A DNA stretch of 7,342 nt from Lichenihabitans sp038199665 (GTDB taxonomy: Bacteria > Pseudomonadota > Alphaproteobacteria > Rhizobiales > Beijerinckiaceae), in NCBI GenBank assembly GCA_038199665.1, contig JBBPYT010000162.1:1-7342 (forward strand), in the 5' to 3' direction. Below the pieces are notes generated by a model. It saw only the letters and a program-made list of their open reading frames with translations. It was not told where the DNA came from and did no database searches. Of the stretch, positions 4,886 to 7,342 are shown in pieces (positions within the stretch are counted from its first letter, which is position 1; each line of letters begins with the position of its first letter). The position numbers and the translations under genes are program-made.

Positions 4886-7342
4886 CTATTCCCCCGCGGC
4901 CACGAGCAGCGGCTCGTCCTGCTGTATCAACTCGGCGAGGGCGCGGCGATATTCGACCGGCATCACCTTGCGGAATTTCGGCAAAAAGCCCTTCCAGTCG
5001 TCCAGGATGGCTCTGGCCCGGGCCGACCCGGTCAGCTCTGCATGGTTGCTGATCAGCTGGTGAAGCCGTTCCGCATCGAACCGCGTCATGTCGCTCATGA
5101 CATCGACCGGCGGCGGCCCGGTCCAATTGTCGACCTGGTGGAACAGGCGGCGGTTGCGCTCGTCTTCCGCCTCGACCATTTCGAGTTCCACCATAGCCAT
5201 GTTGCAGCGTCGCCGGAAGTCGCCCTCCTCGTCGAGAACATAGGCGATGCCGCCCGACATGCCGGCCGCGAAGTTTCGCCCCGTGGAGCCGATCACCACG
5301 ACGATGCCGCCGGTCATGTATTCACAGCCATGGTCGCCGGTGCCCTCGACCACTGCGATGGCCCCCGAGTTGCGCACCGCGAAACGCTCGCCGGCGACGC
5401 CGCGGAAATAGCACTCGCCCGCAATGGCGCCGTAAAGCACGGTGTTGCCGACGATGATCGAGTGCTCGGGCACGATCTTCGTAGCCGCCTTCGGCGGGTA
5501 GACGATCAGCCTTCCCCCCGACAGACCCTTGCCGACATAGTCGTTGGCTTCGCCTTCGAGCTCGAGCGTCACGCCCTGCGCGGCCCAGGCGCCGAAGCTC
5601 TGCCCCGCCGTGCCCTCGAATTTGAGGTGGATGGTGCCGTCCGGCAGCCCCTTGTGGCCGTAGCGTCTGGCTACCTCCCCCGACAGCATGGCGCCGGTGG
5701 TCCGGTCCGTGTTCTTGATCGGCGAGGCGAAGGACACGCGCATTCCGCTCTCGAGCGCGCCCGAGCATCGATCGAGGAGCTGGCGGTCGAGCACTTTGTC
5801 GAGGCCGTGGTCCTGCGGTTCAGACTTGAAGATGCCGACGCCCGCCGGCGCCGCGGGCTTGTGAAACAGCTTCGAGAAGTCGAGTCCCTTGGCTTTCCAG
5901 TGTTCGACGACCCTCTCCTGGTCGAGCATCTGCATCTGGCCGATCATCTCGTCGAAACGGCGGTAGCCGAGTTCGGCCATCAGCTCACGCACCTCCTCGG
6001 CCACGAAGAAGAAGAAGTTGATGACGTGCTCGGGCAGGCCGACGAAGCGCTTGCGCAGCACCGGGTCCTGCGTCGCGACGCCGACCGGGCAGGTGTTGAG
6101 ATGGCACTTGCGCATCATGATGCAGCCGACGGCAACCAGCGGCGCGGTGGCGAAGCCGAACTCGTCCGCGCCCAAAAGCGCGCCGATCACCACGTCGCGG
6201 CCGGTGCGCAGACCGCCGTCGACCTGGACCGCGATGCGCGACCGCAACCGGTTGAGAACCAGCGTCTGGTGCGTTTCGGCGAGCCCGATCTCCCAGGGAC
6301 TGCCTGCATGCTTGATGGAGGTCAGCGGCGAGGCGCCCGTACCGCCCTCGAAACCCGCGATGGTCACGTGGTCGGCGCGGCCCTTGGAGACGCCGGCCGC
6401 CACCGTGCCGACGCCGACCTCGGAGACGAGCTTGACCGAGACGAGGCCGTCCGGGTTGACGTTCTTGAGATCGAAGATCAGCTGGGCCAGATCCTCGATC
6501 GAATAAATGTCATGGTGCGGCGGCGGCGAAATCAGGCCGACCCCCGGTGTGGAATGCCGGACCTTGGCGATGATCGCGTCGACCTTGTGCCCCGGCAGCT
6601 GCCCGCCTTCGCCTGGCTTGGCCCCCTGCGCCATCTTGATCTGCATCATGTCGGAATTGACCAGGTATTCCGTGGTCACGCCAAAGCGGCCCGACGCGAC
6701 CTGCTTGATGGCCGAGCGCATGGAATCGCCGTTGGGCAGCGGCTTGAACCGATCCGATTCCTCGCCGCCCTCGCCCGTGTTCGATTTGCCGCCGATGCGG
6801 TTCATCGCGATGGCGAGCGTCGTGTGGGCTTCGCGCGAAATCGAGCCGTACGACATGGCGCCGGTGGAGAAGCGCTTGACCAGGGAAGCGGCCGATTCCA
6901 CCGCCTCGAGCGGCACCGGTGCCCGGCCTTCGGACGCCGCATCCTTGATGCGGAACAGGCCCCGGATGGTCAGCAGCTTCTCGTCCTGCTCGTTGAGCAG
7001 CTTGGCATAGGCTCGGTACTGGTCGCGGCTGTTGCCCCGCACCGCGTGCTGGAGCAGCGACACCGATTGCGGCGACCAGGAATGCGTTTCGCCCCGCACC
7101 CGGTAGGCGTAATCGCCGCCGACGTCGAGCGCGTTGCGAAACACCGGCGAGTCGCCGAACGCCTCGGCGTGACGGCGCGCCGTCTCCTCGGCGATTTCCG
7201 CCAGACCGACGCCCTCGATGACGCTGTGGGTGCCGGTGAAGAAGCTTTCGATGAACGAGGTTGCAAGACCGACCGCGTCGAAGATTTGCGCGCCGCAATA
7301 GGATTGGTAGGTCGAGATGCCCATCTTGGACATGACCTTCAG
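4886..7342 (-). CDS. gltB: Glutamate synthase [NADPH] large (alpha) subunit, C-terminal part (partial, runs off right edge)
   Basis: The window holds the last 818 codons and the stop. The family is about 1500 residues, so the N-terminal glutamine amidotransferase and most of the central domain lie beyond 7342. The frame stays open to the edge (Leu-Lys-Val before MSKMGISTYQSYCG), so the ATG at 7333 is internal. Numbering from the edge, residues of about 1-470 are the end of the central domain and the FMN-binding TIM barrel, where 2-iminoglutarate is reduced. Marks there include SYGSISREAH, GGKSNTGEGGE, QIKMAQGAKPGEGGQLPG, GLISPPPHHDIYSIEDL and TIAGFEGGTGASP. The [3Fe-4S] cysteines are C407, C413 and C418 (CIMMRKCHLNTCPVGVATQ). 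Residues of about 535-760 are the GXGXG beta-helix with glycine-rich repeats (GKGLSGGR, GNTVLYGAIAGECYFRG, GTGDHGCEYMTGG). No lesions were seen. It is followed at once by gltD. Confidence 0.97.
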   Translation of the reverse strand: MKVMSKMGISTYQSYCGAQIFDAVGLATSFIESFFTGTHSVIEGVGLAEIAEETARRHAEAFGDSPVFRNALDVGGDYAYRVRGETHSWSPQSVSLLQHAVRGNSRDQYRAYAKLLNEQDEKLLTIRGLFRIKDAASEGRAPVPLEAVESAASLVKRFSTGAMSYGSISREAHTTLAIAMNRIGGKSNTGEGGEESDRFKPLPNGDSMRSAIKQVASGRFGVTTEYLVNSDMMQIKMAQGAKPGEGGQLPGHKVDAIIAKVRHSTPGVGLISPPPHHDIYSIEDLAQLIFDLKNVNPDGLVSVKLVSEVGVGTVAAGVSKGRADHVTIAGFEGGTGASPLTSIKHAGSPWEIGLAETHQTLVLNRLRSRIAVQVDGGLRTGRDVVIGALLGADEFGFATAPLVAVGCIMMRKCHLNTCPVGVATQDPVLRKRFVGLPEHVINFFFFVAEEVRELMAELGYRRFDEMIGQMQMLDQERVVEHWKAKGLDFSKLFHKPAAPAGVGIFKSEPQDHGLDKVLDRQLLDRCSGALESGMRVSFASPIKNTDRTTGAMLSGEVARRYGHKGLPDGTIHLKFEGTAGQSFGAWAAQGVTLELEGEANDYVGKGLSGGRLIVYPPKAATKIVPEHSIIVGNTVLYGAIAGECYFRGVAGERFAVRNSGAIAVVEGTGDHGCEYMTGGIVVVIGSTGRNFAAGMSGGIAYVLDEEGDFRRRCNMAMVELEMVEAEDERNRRLFHQVDNWTGPPPVDVMSDMTRFDAERLHQLISNHAELTGSARARAILDDWKGFLPKFRKVMPVEYRRALAELIQQDEPLLVAAGE

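Noticed and set aside
4027..5052. Long plus-strand open frame (341 codons) opposite gltD
   Set aside because: It lies antisense to a fully conserved gltD and the start region crosses the gltB/gltD junction. Long antisense frames are expected in GC-rich DNA, and it has no recognisable domain.
7333..7342. ATG at 7333 as the start of the large glutamate synthase subunit
   Set aside because: The frame remains open to the edge and the sequence begins in the middle of the conserved central/FMN region, so the ATG is an internal methionine of a longer protein.

Overview
The window is GC-rich, with gene families and gene order typical of an alphaproteobacterium, probably a member of the Rhizobiales/Hyphomicrobiales. 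The lineage call rests on general resemblance of the glutamate synthase and NrsF-type proteins and was not tested by any search. No RNA genes, insertion sequences, CRISPR arrays or phage genes were seen.

Layout from left to right. (1) At 1-81, minus strand, are the first 27 codons of a gene that runs off the left edge. Its sequence looks like the N-terminus of an aromatic amino acid (histidine/phenylalanine/tyrosine) ammonia-lyase. (2) At 300-1724, minus strand, is a DipZ-type membrane thiol-redox protein: a CcdA-like six-helix domain fused to a periplasmic thioredoxin-like domain. A perfect 10-bp hairpin lies just after its stop codon. (3) At 1725-2132 is a 408-nt divergent regulatory region. 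(4) At 2133-2717 and 2722-3426, plus strand, are an ECF sigma factor and a six-helix NrsF-family (DUF1109) membrane anti-sigma factor, tightly spaced. (5) At 3463-4881 and 4886-7342, minus strand, are gltD (complete) and the C-terminal part of gltB (cut by the right edge), the two subunits of NADPH-dependent glutamate synthase. They are 4 nt apart and converge on the nrsF-like gene.

The most interesting part is the divergent region. It holds two back-to-back copies of the pattern GTAAC(C/T)-N16-CGAA, one per strand. As I recall it, this is the promoter recognised by Caulobacter SigF, an ECF sigma factor controlled by the anti-sigma factor NrsF and linked to heavy-metal stress. One copy points at dipZ with a leader of about 70 nt. 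The other points toward the sigma operon with a leader of about 240 nt. Downstream of the second copy is a sigma70-like promoter (TTGATA-N16-TATAGT) close to the sigma gene. The simplest model is a self-contained stress switch: the membrane anti-sigma factor senses a thiol or metal insult, releases the sigma factor, and the sigma factor switches on its own operon and the divergent dipZ, which moves reducing power to the periplasm. The anti-sigma factor keeps one cysteine at about the expected place (C133) but appears to lack the later His-Cys-Pro-Glu cysteine, so its sensing chemistry may differ.

The gltBD part is ordinary housekeeping nitrogen assimilation and probably has no functional link to the redox module.
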